The notes under the pieces were generated by a model. The model was not told where the DNA came from. It ran no database searches and worked only from the letters and a program-made list of their open reading frames with translations. The translations under genes were made by a program, and so were the position numbers. DNA of 64,000 nucleotides. Source: Hexactinellida sp. DTS-2022. Taxonomy: Eukaryota; Porifera; Hexactinellida. Shown here piece after piece: positions 1 to 13,801 of this stretch. The DNA lies in assembly GCA_028753945.1 (NCBI GenBank), contig JAPNXP010000008.1:3038001-3102000 (forward strand). The letters are read 5' to 3'. How positions within the stretch are numbered: position 1 is the first letter of the stretch; each line of letters starts with the position of its first letter.

Positions 1-97
1 GATTAAGTGATTATATTTATTTCTGCGAGAATATTCTTGCACAATTAATGTACTGACGTAATTAATTATAATTAATTCATTCTGTATTTAACTTATA

Positions 98-1396
98 CGA
101 GCCCTTCGGTCTCGGTCGCTTCGCGACGGATCACTCTCTCACAAAGGTCGCTTCGCGACCTTTGGTTGTTCGTATTAGACACTACGCAAAACAATTAACG
201 GCCGCTTCGCGGCCTTACTCTCCTCAAATATAACTCATATTAAATAAGTTAAGCCTGTGACTGGTAAATTACACGTACTCAATTCAGTATGCTGCTATTT
301 GGGACCCCAGTATGTCAAGTAATTAATTCATTCATTCATGTTATTTACTAACCCAGGATTTTAACAGCATAGTAGTAAATTGTTTGTAAATAGTTGAATT
401 ACTTTGATAGTAATATTATGCTTATGTGATTGACGTAAGCAAAATACACCTCGAATAGAATAAACTGATGGAAGCCAAACTGGATTAATCAAGTATGTAA
501 TTTCGGAAATAATGTAGGTGAAGATTAAATCATCAAACCTCAATATATGCAATGATGCAGCAATAGGAGGTTACATTTTTGTTATTGCCTGGCGCAGATT
601 AAGTGCGAGAATTATAAAAGTTTCTAGAGACATGCAATACATTCTGTTTTATAATGTGACAAAATTATTTGTCGATTGAACCAAAAATGTAAGAGCTGAA
701 TCCAAATTAGTTCCTACGTGACGTCACATTCCCATAAATTGGTATACGTGTGTCTCATTGCATGTTGTGTTATTATCGAAAATTGTGGGCGAATCGAATA
801 AAAACTGAATGAGTTATCCCCAAATATGTGCGTTTATGACGTCATAATCCCGTTATTTCGCTTAGAAAACCAATAGATCGTTGTCAGCGTGTAAAATTAC
901 CCCTGTATGCCAATTTTCAGCTTTCTAGGACTCGTAGTCTTTCCTATTAATTCTGGACAAACACACACACAAACACACACTTGCACTTTGCTATACCTGT
1001 GTTGGTACGATACACTATTTATGGTTGATTAGTGCAGGGACTAATTAATTAACTGTGTCACAATCAGAAGTAAAATGGGAATTCGTGAACTGCTATCAGG
1101 TGTAGAAATTTAGTGTACGTCTAATGATTTGAATTTTCTGCAGATCGGAGCAAAATTGGAAAGCTAGTACAAAATATCTGTTTTTTGCAACCGTGACGTC
1201 ATAATCCCGTTATTTCGCTTAGAAAACCAATAGATCGTTGTCGCAGTACAAAGTTACCCCTGCATGCCAATTTTCAGCTTTCTAGGACTCGTAGTCTTTC
1301 CTATTAATTCTGGACAAATACACACACACACAAACAAACAAACAAACAAACAAACAAACAAACAAACACACAACAATTCCGCTTTTAATATACAGA
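98..1396 (-). mobile_element. Helitron-like element 1 (non-autonomous)
   Basis: The left end is GC-rich and rich in short hairpins (CGAGCCCTTCGGTCTCGG, then TCGCTTCGCGAC). The right end is TATACAGA, which reads TCTGTATA on the minus strand. The array body continues across the insertion, showing entry between A and T with no target duplication. A ~150-bp block starting GACGTCATAATCCCG occurs twice inside (about 830-975 and 1195-1345). Each copy is followed by CA/CAAA microsatellite. No Rep or helicase frame is visible. Assignment to Helitrons is inference from the A^T site, a TC start and a hairpin-rich end; the canonical CTRR end is not seen (CTCG instead). Confidence 0.55.
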
Positions 1397-1541
1397 TGAT
1401 GCTCCCAATTTGTTTATTAGGGGTTATCGAGTGTGCGGAATTGAAATTTGATTACCAAATTAATTAATTTATTATTTATGACAAAATAATTAAACTTAAT
1501 AAATATAAGTTGACATTGAAATTGGTGTTAAATTATTAATA

Positions 1542-1715
1542 CAGTGGAAGCCGCTTAATCGGGAGACGGTTAATCGGGAAATTCGGTTATTCGGGACGAG
1601 GCTTTGGAAACCAATTCGTATCAAATAGTATAAAGTATATCGGTTAATCGGGAGAACCGGATAAACGGGACTAAATTCCTACTCCCGAGGCGTCCCGATT
1701 AAGCGGCTTCCACTG
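1542..1715. mobile_element. Tigger/pogo-like MITE
   Basis: This 174-bp element has terminal inverted repeats starting CAGTGGAAGCCGCTTAATCG and is flanked by TA on both sides. The interior repeats the motif GGTTAATCGGGA. A TA duplication with CAGT-type ends fits Tc1/mariner-pogo MITEs. It lies inside an array body and is therefore younger than the body. Confidence 0.75.
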
Positions 1716-2114
1716 TATATTAATTAAATAATTATACTAATTAGCTAAATTTGATTAATCTCAGAGATGATACAAGAAAGAAACAAACTTTAAATAAATC
1801 AATTGGTCCTTATGGCACGTGCCACCTATACAAGTGGGTCTTGACACCTTGAGGTGATGATGACATCGTTTAAAAAATGTGTTTTTACAATTTTGTTAAT
1901 TCGATATTTAAAATGGGTTAGTTGATGTTGGGTGATGACCCAACACTCACATAAAAAATGCTGAGTCATCAGCTGTTATATTCTACTCAAACTTGAATAT
2001 CTCTAAAATGAAGTGAACTAAATGGAAACTTCCACCACTCTAAGGGTCGATGCCTTCTGAAACACCTTTTTGAAATAATTTAACACCTTCTTAGTGATGA
2101 TGAGATGGCAAAAA

Positions 2115-4747
2115 AATCCAAAATTGCAGCCTGTGCCGACAGCATGTTCCTTTGGAGGCACTATCAATAAACTACCAACAAAATATAGTGCCACCAAAGG
2201 ATCATGCGTCGGCACAGGCTGCAATTTTGGATTTTTTTTTTCTTTTTTCTCCGTAGACGGTGCCCTGGCCAGAGCTTTATAGTTGATAGGCTGAAACTAG
2301 GCATGTAGGTGCGATGGGACCGTCTAATTTGCACCTGGGGTTACGATTTTTAATTAACACATTTTGAACACATCTTTAACACCTTTCAAAGTTTGTCTGA
2401 TTCATAACTCAAAAAATGTTTTACTAAACCCCCAAATTTTATTTCACTTTTGGATTCACCATAAAATTCTGCGTCTGATGGGAGAAGAAAACCTTCAACA
2501 AAGGGTATAATTTCTGCCACAAATCGGGGTTTAAATTTCTTTGTTTACTCACACTTCAGTTTCAGTAAAACTGTTAAATCTAATTCCATTGTTTCAACTT
2601 GTAATAAATATATTGATTAATCTTGTTAAATCTTACACTATTGTTTAAACTTGCGATAATCATATTGATTCCACTTGTGAAATCGAGTAGGCTTCTATTT
2701 AATAATTGAAAACTAAGATTTTACATTCCATAACAACGACAGATTATGTGATTCATTATATTTTCTTCTGCGTGAATATTCTGCACAATGGATACACTGA
2801 CATAATTAATCGCTCTGTCTTTAACTTATAGAGACTGTTCCAATTAGATTATTGGGGTTATAGAGTGTGCGGAATTGAAATTTGATAGACAAATTAATTA
2901 ATTAATTATTTATGATAAAATAATTTAACTTAATAATTGTAAGTTGACAATGAAATTGGTGTTAAATTATAAATAATATTAATAATTATTTATACTAATT
3001 AATTAAATATCATAAATCTCAGAGATCATAGAAGATAGAAACAAACTTTCAATTTATCAATTGGTCCTTATGGCACGTGTCACCTATCAAGTGGATCTTG
3101 ACACCTTGAGGTGATGATGACATCGTCAAAAAAATGTGTTTTTACAATTTTGTTAATTCGATATTTAAAATGTGTTAGTTGATGTTAGTTGATGACCCAA
3201 CACTCACATAAAAAATGCAGAGTCATCAACTATTATATTCTACTCAAACTTGAATATCTCTAAAATGAAGTGAACTAAATGGAAACTTCCACCACTCTAA
3301 GGGTCGATGCCTTCTGAAACACCTTTTTGAAATAATTTAACACCTTCTTAGTGATGATGAGATGGCAAAAAAATCCAAAATTGCAGCCTGTGCCGACAGC
3401 ATGTTCCTTTGGAGGCACTATCAATAAACTACCAACAAAATATAGTGCCACCAAAGGATCATGCGTCGGCACAGGCTGCAATTTTGGATTTTTTTTATTA
3501 TTTTCTCCGTAGACGGTGCCCTGGCCAGAGCTTTATAGTTGATAGGCTGAAACTAGGCATGTAGGTGCGATGGGACCGTCTAATTTGCACCTGGGGTTAC
3601 GATTTTTAATTAACACATTTTGAACACATCTTTAACACCTTTCAAAATTTGTCTGATTCATAACTCAAAAAATGTTTTACTAAACCCCCAAATTTTATTT
3701 CACTTTTGGATTCACCATAAAATTCTGCGTCTGATGGGAGAAGAAAACCTTCAACAAAGGGTATAATTTCTGCCACAAATCGGGGTTTAAATTTCTTTGT
3801 TTACTCACACTTCAGTTTCAGTAAAACTGTTAAATCTAATTCCATTGTTTCAACTTGTAATAAATATATTGATTAATCTTGTTAAATCTTACACTATTGT
3901 TTAAACTTGCGATAATCATATTGATTCCACTTGTGAAATCGAGTAGGCTTCTATTTAATAATTGAAAACTAAGATTTTACATTCCATAACAACGACAGAT
4001 TATGTGATTCATTATATTTTCTTCTGCGTGAATATTCTGCACAATGGATACACTGACATAATTAATCGCTCTGTCTTTAACTTATAGAGACTGTTCCAAT
4101 TAGATTATTGGGGTTATAGAGTGTGCGGAATTGAAATTTGATAGCCAAATTAATTAATTAATTATTTATGATAAAATAATTTAACTTAATAATTGTAAGT
4201 TGACAATGAAATTGGTGTTAAATTATAAATAATATTAATAATTATTTATACTAATTAATTAAATATCATAAATCTCAGAGATCATAGAAGATAGAAACAA
4301 ACTTTCAATTTATCAATTGGTCCTTATGGCACGTGTCACCTATCAAGTGGATCTTGACACCTTGAGGTGATGATGACATCGTCAAAAAAATGTGTTTTTA
4401 CAATTTTGTTAATTCGATATTTAAAATGTGTTAGTTGATGTTAGTTGATGACCCAACACTCACATAAAAAATGCAGAGTCATCAACTATTATATTCTACT
4501 CAAACTTGAATATCTCTAAAATGAAGTGAACTAAATGGAAACTTCCACCAATCTAAGGGTCGATGCCTTCTGTAACACCTTTTTGAAATAATTTAACACC
4601 TTCATAGTGATGATGACATGGCGAAAAAGAAAATCCAAAATTGCAGCTGTGCCGACAGCATGTTCCATTGGAGGCACTATCAATAAACCACCACCAAAAT
4701 ACAGTGCCACCAAAGGAACATGCGTCGGCACTGCTGCAATTTTGATT
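2115..4747 (-). repeat. Tandem pair of near-identical class A units, each bounded by hairpins
   Basis: Hairpins lie at 2115-2233, 3372-3490 and 4632-4747. The two reverse-orientation class A bodies between them (2234-3371 and 3491-4631) repeat with a period of about 1,257 bp and differ at only a few places. They look like a recent tandem duplication. Each body starts after the hairpin with TCTCCGTAGACGG and ends with GATGATGA(G/C)ATGGC. Short open frames through the hairpins are by-products of the inverted repeat, not genes. Confidence 0.85.
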
Positions 4748-5057
4748 TTGTTTTTTTCTCCGTGTCGCCTCCCCAGGCTAAACCATAAGTGCTAGAGCTC
4801 TGAGATTTTCAGGATAGGTGTCTGGTTGTTGATTAATGTGCATCTCGTGGCCCGATTTTCAATTTCGACTTGGAAAGATTTTTAACGGGACTTTTAGCTT
4901 TTTTCGTCCCAAAGGAAAACTTAAGAAATAACTAAAAAAAAATCCAAAATTGCAGCTGTGCCGACGCATGTTCCTTTTGTGGCACTATATTTTGGTGGTG
5001 GTTTATTGATAGTGCCTCCAAAGGAACACGCTTGTGGCACAGCTGCAATTTTGGATT
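4748..5057. repeat. Truncated class C body fragment plus hairpin
   Basis: About 190 bp of the class C tail in reverse orientation (TCTCCGTGTCGCCTCCCCAG onward) is followed directly by a hairpin at 4941-5057. The rest of the body is missing, so the orientation switches from reverse to forward across this hairpin. Confidence 0.7.
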
Positions 5058-7990
5058 TTTTTCGCCATGTCATGAACACCTCATAGTGTTTAGTCTCATT
5101 TAACAAGTTGTACGGGACAAAGGAACCATTGTTGATTTTAAATTATTTCTATCTTGAACCATCTTGGGTTTAATGCCATTCATTCATTATGTATAGATAA
5201 TAAATGATATAAATAGTTAATTATTTTAGCAATGTGAGTTGAGTTGAGTTAAGTAAACAAATTTCCAATTTAATTTAATTTGCTTTAATCCATTGAATAT
5301 TAATATACTGTTTAAAATTGGAAATCAGCATACTTGTTTACTTAGAATGACAAAAGGGATCTAGTTTATATTCCTATTATAACCCCCTATCACTCTAATA
5401 CAATTCGACCACCAAACACGCACACAGACGAATAATCATTTAATAGATATTCCATTTCATTAATCCATTGTTTGTATATCAGTCATCGTTTTAAAATTGA
5501 AATCAGCATACTCGCTTACTTTGAATGACATATGGGATTAAGTTTATATTTCCATTATACGTAAATGCTTTATAACCCCCCCCCCCCCCCCCTTACACTC
5601 TAATACATTTCGGGCACCAAGCACACAAATAGACAAATATTTATACAAATAGATATCCCATCTCATTAATCCATTGTTTGAATATCAGAAATCGTTCTGA
5701 AATTGAATAACTGTTGAGTGAAATTGAATTTTCATATAGGAGAAAACTTTAATACAACTATTGTATTAGAAATCGATTTATATACTAATGAATCAAATTG
5801 AATTATTCATATAAATAGAATAAATTATTGTAACTATGATATCAGAAATAGATTTGTATAGTAATAGCTATTGAATGTAAATTAGTTATTCATATATACT
5901 AGAATTCTTTATTGTGATTATAATATCAACAATAACTTGAATCGAAATAACACTGAATCTAATTGAATTATTCATAAATATTAAATAGTAGTTATTCATC
6001 GAAACCACGAAATAATTGTATAATTGAATATTAATGAATTTACGATTTTAGAAAGTTAAGGGTCAATTGTGGCAACTTTGAGCCTAATTCTCAGGAAAAT
6101 GAGGACGGATTAAAAAAATCGAGAAGAGCTATCAGTTGCAAAATACTTTTCTGATACTAATGATTCTAAAAATTTTCTTGTTATTGCATTTATTTCTCTT
6201 TGGGACAAAAAAAGCTAAAAGTCCCGTTAAAAAATTTCACAAGTCGAAATTGAAAAATCAGGCCACGAAGTGCACATTAATCAACAACCAGACACCTATT
6301 CTGAAAATCTCAGAGCTCTAGCACTTATGGTTTAGCCTGGGGAGGCGACACGGAGAAAAAAAAAAAAAAAAATCCAAGGCACTAAGACCAATACTGGGCC
6401 ACTATACTATAGTATAGTCGGCACAGTAAAAATCCAAAATTGCAGCCTGTGCCGACGCATGTTCCTTTGGTGGCACTATATTTTAGTGGTGGTCTATTGA
6501 TAGTGCCTCCAATGGAACATTCTGTCGCACAGCTGCAATTTTTGATTTTTTTTTCACCATGTCATGAACGCCTCTTGGTGTTGAGACTCATTTAACAAGT
6601 TGTTACGGGACAAAGGAACGATTGTTGAATTTGAAGTGTATTTCTATCTAGAACCATCTTGAGTTTAATGCTATTCATTCATTATGTATTGATAATAAAT
6701 TATATTATTTAGTTAATTATTTTAGCAATGTTATCCACTGTGAGTTGAGTTAAGTAAATAAATTCCCAATTTAATTTAATTTGCTTTAATCCATTGAATA
6801 TTAATACACTGTTAAAAATTGGAAATCAGCATACTTGTTTACTTCGAATACAAAAGGGATTAAGTTTATATTCCCATTATAACCCCCTATCACTCTAATA
6901 CAATTCGGGCACCAAACACGCACACAGTCGAATACTCATTTAATAGATATTCAATTTCATTAATCCATTGTTTGTATATCAGTAATCTTTTTAAAATTGA
7001 AATCAGCATACTCGTTTACTTTGAATGACATAATAATAATAGGATTAAGTTTATATTTCCATTATATATGCGTTATAAACCCCCCCTTACACTCTGATAC
7101 ATTTCGGGCACCAAGCACACACATAGACAAATATTTATACAAATAGATATTCCATCTCATTAATCCATTGTTTGAATATCAGAAATCGTTCTGAAATTGA
7201 ATAATTGTTGAGTGAAAATGAATTTTCATATAGGAGAAAACTTTAATACAACTATGTATTAGAAATCGATTTATATAGTAGCAGCTATTGAATCAAATTG
7301 AATTATTCATTTACAATATAATAACTTATTGTAACTATGATATCAGAAATAGATTTGTATAGTAATAGCTATTGAATGTAAATTAATTATTCATATATAC
7401 TAGAATTCTTTATTGTGATTATAATATCAACAATACCTTGAATCGAAATAACACTGAATCTAATTGAATTATTCATAAATATAGTTATTCATCGAAACCA
7501 CGAAATAATTGCATAATTGAATATTAATGAATTTACGATTTTAGAAAGTTAAGGGTGAATTGTGGCAACTTTGAGCCTAATTCTCAGGAAAATGAGGACG
7601 GATTAATAAAATCGTGAAGAGCTATCAGTTGCAAAATACTTTTCTGATACTAATGATTCTAAAATTTTTCTTGTTATTGCATTTATTTTCTTGTGGGACA
7701 AAAAAAGCTAAAAGTCCCGTTAAAAATTTTCCCAAGTCGAAATTGAAAAATCAGGCCACGAAGTGCACATTAATCAACAACCAGACACCTATTCTGAAAA
7801 TCTCAGAGCTCTAGCACTTATGGTTTAGCCTGGGGAGGCGACACGGAGAAATATATAATAATAAAAAATCCAAGGCACTAAGACCAATACTGGGCCACTA
7901 TACTATAGTATAGTCGGCACAGTAAAAACATCCAAGGCACTAAGACCAATACTGGGCCACTATACTATAGTATAGTCGGCACAGTAAAAA
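5058..7990 (+). repeat. Two class C array units in forward orientation
   Basis: Class C bodies run from CGCCATGTCATGAAC (5060; CACCATG at 6556) to GGGGAGGCGACACGGAG (about 6355 and 7850). A hairpin at 6431-6547 separates them. One palindromic P module (6374-6428) precedes that hairpin and two P modules (7867-7990) follow the second body. A C-run of about 17 lies near 5577. A frame of about 61-66 codons recurs in each class C body but shows no match to a protein I know. Confidence 0.8.
7867..7990. repeat. Two P modules (55-bp palindromic repeats)
   Basis: Two head-to-tail copies of the short module: CAAGGCACTAAGACCAATAC, then CTGGGCCACT, the 18-bp perfect palindrome ACTATACTATAGTATAGT, and CGGCACAGTA. 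They sit between a forward and a truncated reverse class C body, where the array changes orientation without a 119-bp hairpin. Confidence 0.85.
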
Positions 7991-9140
7991 TTTCAAATCA
8001 ATAGCTTCAGAAAAGTATTTTGGAACTGATAGCTCTTCACGATTTGTCAAATTCGTCTTCACTTTCCCGATAATTAGGCTCAAAGTTGCCACAATTGACC
8101 CTTAACTTTCTAAAATCGTAAATGATTATTATTCAATTATGCAATCGATTCGTGAATTCGATGAATAACTACTATTATGAATAATTCAATGTTATTACTC
8201 TTCAAGTTTATTGTTGATATCATAGTTACAATAAAGAATTCTAGTACATATGAATAATTAATTTACATCCAATAGAATAGTTATTACAATACAAATCTAT
8301 TTCTGATATCATAGTTACAATAAAGTATTCTATTGTAAATTAATAATTCAATTTGATTCAAATAGCTGCTACTATATAAATCGATTTCTAATACTACTTG
8401 TATTGAAGTTTTCTCCTATATGAAAATTCTATTTCACTCAAGCAGTTATTCAATTTCAGAACGATTTCTGATATTCAAACAATGGATTAATGAGATGGAA
8501 TATCTATTTGTATAAATATTTGTCTATGAGTGTGCTTGGTGCCCGAAATGTATTAAGGTGTAAGGGGGGTTTATAACGCATAAATAATGGAAATATAAAC
8601 TTAATCCCATATGTCATTCTAAGTAAACAAGTATGCTGATTTCTATTTCAAAACGATAACATATATAAACAATGGATAATTGAGATGGAATTTCTAGTTT
8701 ATGACTATTCGTTTGTGTGCTTGTTTGGTGCCCGAATTGTATGAGAGTGATAGGGGGGGGTCTAAAACGCATTTATAATGGAAACTCAAGATGGTTCAAG
8801 ATAGAAAGAAGCATGAAATTTATCAAACGTTCCTTTGTCCCGTAACAAATTGATAAATGGGTGTAAACACCATGTGACGTTCATGACATGGCGGAAAAAA
8901 TCCAAAATTGCAGCCTGTGTCGACAGCATGTTCCATTGGAGGCACTATCAATAGGCCACCACCAAAATATAGTGCCACCAAAGGAACATGCGTCGGCACA
9001 GGCTGCAATTTTGGATTTTTACTGTGCCGACTATACTATAGTATAGTGGCCCAGTATTGGTCTTAGTGCTTTGGTTGTTTTTACTGTGCCGACTATACTA
9101 TAGTATAGTGGCCCAGTTCTAATCTCACTGCCTTAGATGT
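7991..9140 (-). repeat. 5'-truncated class C unit, hairpin and two P modules
   Basis: A reverse-orientation class C body lacks its tail. It starts inside the unit at 7991 and ends at GACATGGCGG near 8893. A hairpin follows at 8899-9017, then two inverted P modules at 9018-9140. This is the middle of the larger inverted duplication described in the findings. Confidence 0.7.
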
Positions 9141-11948
9141 TTTTTTCTCCGTGTCGCCTCCCCAGGCTAAACCATAAGTGCTAGAGCTCTGAGATTTTCA
9201 GGATAGGTGTCTGGTTGTTGATTAATGTGCACTTCGTGGCCTGATTTTTCAATTTCGACTTGGGAAAATTTTTAACGGGACTTTTAGCTTTTTTTGTCCC
9301 ATAAGAAAATAAAAGCAATAACAAATTTTTTTTTCGAATCATTAGTATCAGAAAAGTATTTTGCAACTGATAGCTCTTCACGATTTTTTTAATCCGCCCT
9401 CATTTTCCTGAGAATTAGGCTCAAAGTTGCCACAATTCACCCTTAACTTTCTAAAATCGTAAATTCATTAATATTCAATTATGCAATTATTTCGTGGTTT
9501 TGATGAATAACTACTATTTATGAATAATTCAATTAGATTCAGTGTTATTTCGATTCAAGTTATTGTTGATATCATAATTACAATAAAAAATTCTTGTATA
9601 TATGAATAACTAATTTACATTCAATAGCTATTACTATACAAATCAATTTCTGATATCATAGTTACAATAAAGAATTATATTGTAAATGAATACGTAATTC
9701 AATTTGATTCAATAGCTGCTATACTATATAAATTGATTTCTAATACAGTATTAAAGTTTTCTCCTATATGAAAATTCAATTTCACTCAACAGTTATTCAA
9801 TTTCAGAATGTTTCTGATATTCAAACAATGGATTAATGAGATGGAATATCTATTTGTATAAATATTTGTCTATGTGTGTGCTTGGTGCCCGAATTGTATT
9901 AGAGTGATAAGGGAAGGGGGGGGGGGGGGGGGGGGGTGTTTATAACGCATTTATAATGGGAATATAAACTTAATCTCTTTTGTCATTCTAAGTAAACAAG
10001 TATGCTGATTTCCAATTTTTAACAGTATATTAATATTCAATGGATTAAAGCAAATTAAATTAAATTGGGAATTTGTTTACTTAACTCAACTCACAGTGGA
10101 TAACATTGCTAAAATAATTAACTATTTATACAATTTATTTTCTATACATAATGAATGAATGGCATTAAACGCAAGATGGTTTAAGATAAAAACAAAATTC
10201 CAATTTATCAATCGATCCTTTGTCCCGTAACAACTTGGTGCCCGAATTGTATTAGAGTGATAGGGGGTCTAAAACGCATTTATAATGGGAATATAAACTT
10301 AAACTCAAGATGGTTTAAGATAGAAAGAAGCATGAAATTTATCAAACGTTCCTTTGTCCCGTAACAACTTGTTAAATGAATCTAAACACCCTGTGACGTT
10401 CATGATATGGCGAAAAAAATCCAAAATTGCAGCCTGTGTCGACAGCATGTTCCATTGGAGGCACTATCAATAGACCACCACCAAAATATAGTGCCAACAA
10501 AGGAACATGCGTCGGCACAGCTGCAATTTTGGAATTTTTTTTTCTCCGTGTCGCCTCCCCAGGCTAAACCATAAGTGCTAGAGCTCTGAGATTTTCAGGA
10601 TAGGTGTCTGGTTGTTGATTAATGTGCACTTCGTGGCCTGATTTTTCAATTTCGACTTGGGAAAATTTTTAACGGGACTTTTAGCTTTTTTTGTCCCACA
10701 AGAAAATAAATGCAATAACAAGAAAAATTTTTCGAATCATTAGTATCAGAAAAGTATTTTGAAACTGATAGCTCTTCACGATTTTACTAATCCGTCCTCA
10801 TTTTCCTGAGAATTAGGCTCAAAGTTGCCACAATTCACCCTTAACTTTCTAAAATCGTAAATTCATTAATATTCAATTATGCAATTATTTCGTGGTTTCG
10901 ATGAAGATCTACTATTTATGAATAATTCAATTGATTCAGTGTTATTTCGATTCAAGTTATTGTTGATATTAAATCACAATAAAGAATTCTAGTATATATG
11001 AATAATAAATTTACATTCAATAGCTATTACTATACAAATCAATTTCTGATATCATAGTTACAATAATTTATTCTATTTATATGAATAATTCAATTTGATT
11101 CAATAGTATATAAATCGATTTCTAGTACAATGGTTGTATTAAAGTTTTCTCCTATATGAAAATTCAATTTCACTCAACAGTTATTCAATTTCAGAACGAT
11201 TTCTGATTTTCAAACAATGGATTAGTGAGATGGAATATCTATTTGTATAAATATTTGTCTATTTGTGTGCTTGGTGCCCGAAATGTATTAGAGTGTAAGG
11301 GGGGGGGTTTATAAAGCATTTACGTATAATGGAAATATAAACTTAATCCCATATGTCATTCAAAGTAAGCGAGTATGCTGATTTCAATTTTAAAACGATG
11401 ACTGATATACAAACAATGGATTAATGAAATGGAATATCTATTAAATGACTATTCGTCTGTGTGCGTGTTTGGTGGTCGAATTGTATTAGAGTGATAGGGG
11501 GTTATAATAGGAATATAAACTAGATCCCTTTTGTCATTCTAAGTAAACAAGTATGCTGATTTCCAATTTTAAACAGTATATTAATATTCAATGGATTAAA
11601 GCAAATTAAATTAAATTGGAAATTTGTTTACTTAACTTAACTCAACTCAACTCACATTGCTAAAATAATTAACTATTTATATCATTTATTATCTATACAT
11701 AATGAATGAATGACATTAAACCCAAGATGGTTCAAAATAGAAATAATTTAAAATCAACAATGGTTCCTTTGTCCCGTACAACTTGTTAAATGAGACTAAA
11801 CACTATGAGGCGTTCATGACATGGCGAAAAAAATCCAAAATTGCAGCTGTGCCGACAGCGTGTTCCTTTGGAGGCACTATCAATAAACCACCACCAAAAT
11901 ATAGTGCCACAAAAGGAACATGCGTCGGCACAGCTGCAATTTTGGAAT
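9141..11948 (-). repeat. Two class C array units in reverse orientation
   Basis: Bodies at 9141-10417 and 10536-11831 each start TCTCCGTGTCGCCTCCCCAG and end at a CATGGCG motif. Hairpins lie at 10418-10535 and 11832-11948. The first body contains a long G-run (about 9916-9936) where the forward copies have a C-run, and a partial internal duplication near 10230-10330. The second body mirrors the forward unit at 5058-6355. Confidence 0.8.
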
Positions 11949-13565
11949 TTTTTTTTTCTCCGTGTCGCCTCCCCAGTCTAAACCATAAGTGCTAGAGCTC
12001 TGAGATTTTCAGGATAGGTGTCTGGTTGTTCATTAATGTGCACTTCGTGGCCTGATTTTTAAATTTCGACTTGGGAAATTTTTTAACGGGGCCTTTAGCT
12101 TTTCTTGTCCCATAAGAAAATAAAAGCAATAACATGAAATTTTTTCGAATCATTAGTATCAGAAAAGTATTTTGCAACTGATAGCTCTTCACGATTTTAT
12201 TAATCCGTCCTCATTTTCCCGATAATTAGGCTCAAAGTTGCCACAATTCACCCTTAACTTTCTAAAATCGTAAATTCATTACTATTCAGTTATGCAAATA
12301 TTTCGTGGTTTCGATGAATAACTATATTTAAGAATAATTCAATTAGATTCAGTGTTATTTCGATTCAAGTTATTGTTGATATCATAATTACAATAAAGAA
12401 TTCTAGTATATATGAATAATTAATTTACATTCAATAGCTATTACTATACAAATCAATTTCTGATATCATAGTTACAATAAAGTATTCTATTTATATGAAT
12501 AATTCAATTTGATTCAATAGCTGCTACTATATAAATCGATTTCTAATACATAGTTGTATTAAAGTTTTCTCCTATATGAAAATTCAATTTCACTCGACAA
12601 TTATTCAATTTCAGAACGATTTCTGATATTCAAACAATGGATTAATGAGATGGAATATCTAATGCATAAATATTTGTCAATGTGTATGCTTGGTGCCCGA
12701 AATGTATTAGAGTGTAAGGAGGGGTTTATAACGCATTTATTTCAAGTTGTAATAATTATATTGATTCAACTTGTGAGATCGAGTAGGCTTCGATTTTCTA
12801 ATTGAAAATTATGATTATATGTTCCATAACAACGACAAATTATGTGAATATATTTCCTTCTTCAGAATACTCTTAATCTATATTAATATACTGATGTAAT
12901 TAATTATAATTAATTAACTCAGTCTATAATTGACATAATATTATATAGATGCTTCCAATTTGTTTATTAGGGATCATCGAGTGTGCGGAATTGAAATTTG
13001 GTTTCAAGTTAATTTTACTTAGTAAATTCAAATAGGTGTTAAATTATTAATAATATTTATATATATTTATACTAATTAGCTAAATATTATTAATCTCAGA
13101 GATGATGCAAGATAGAAACAAACTTACAATTAACCAATTGATCCTTATGCCACATAACACCTCTACAAATGTATCTTGACACCTTGAGGTGATGATGACA
13201 TCGTAAATAAATTAGTTTTCTCAATTTTGTGAAATATATAATTCGGATGGGTTCGTTGGTGGTGGGTGATCACCCAACACGCACATAAAAATGGTGAGTC
13301 ATCACCTATTATTTTCTACTGAAACTTGAATATCTTTGAAATAAAGTGAGCTAAATGAAACTTCCAACTCACTAAGGGTCGTTACAATCCGAAACACCTA
13401 CTGAATTAATTTAACACCTTCATAGTGATAATGACATGTCGAAAAAAAATCCAAAATTGCACCTGTGCAGACAGCATGTTCCATTGGAGGCACTATTAAT
13501 AAACCACCAACAAAATATAGTGCCACCAAAGGAACATGCGTCGGCACAGGCTGCAATTTTGGATT
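11949..13565 (-). repeat. Chimeric class C/A unit and terminal hairpin of the left array
   Basis: Class C sequence in reverse orientation runs to about 12740, then switches abruptly (TTTATAACGCATTTAT to TTCAAGTTGTAATAAT) to class A/B sequence, which continues to 13447. The hairpin at 13448-13565 closes the left array and directly abuts non-repetitive coding sequence. The chimera suggests recombination or template switching between body classes. Confidence 0.75.
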
Positions 13566-13801
13566 TTGTTGTTCCATTTTGTAGAAGCAATGGTGCCCAT
13601 TTTTAATAATAAATAATGTCTTGTCTCCTAGCGTGAAATAAGGGCTGTGTTGATAATACTTTGATTCCTCAACTACTAAACATTGGATTTCGCAACACTG
13701 CTCATATGCTTGTAAATGTAAACAATAATTATGATTACAAATTAAACAAATCCCCAATTTAGTATCAACTACTATTTTGTTCTTCTTTAGCACGACTTCA
13801 C
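13398..13801 (-). CDS. Exon 2 of the unknown minus-strand gene, ending in array sequence
   Basis: The acceptor lies at 13802-13803 in a TTTATTTCATTTACTATTCG context. The host part runs to about 13566 and ends KMEQQ. The frame then enters the hairpin (NPKLQPVPTHVPLVALYF) and stops at 13398. The hairpin frame is the one seen in many copies across the array, so this tail is a by-product of insertion, not an ancestral domain. Confidence 0.5.

Larger units (their letters stand above)
1..2114 (-). repeat. Array unit, class A/B body in reverse orientation, interrupted twice
   Basis: This is the first unit of the left array, entered from outside the window. The body resumes after a Helitron-like insertion (98-1396) and a Tigger-like MITE (1542-1715). 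It then runs to its head, where the sequence around 2090-2114 (GATGATGAGATGGC) meets the first hairpin. It matches the reverse complement of the plus-strand bodies of the right array, including the CGAGTGTGCGGAATTGAAATT stretch and the CACCTTGAGGTGATGATGAC stretch. There is no gene here. Confidence 0.8.

Noticed and set aside
5577-9936. Long C-run near 5577 and G-run near 9916-9936 as functional G-quadruplex sites
   Set aside because: Homologous positions in other class C copies have shorter runs (e.g. about 7080 and 11296). This looks like slippage, and run lengths may be assembly-dependent.
6136-12192. A recurring 61-66 codon frame ending NNQTPILKISEL in class C bodies
   Set aside because: Present in four copies, but these copies are recent duplicates. 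Length varies at the start, there is no known domain, and copies in other bodies are broken.
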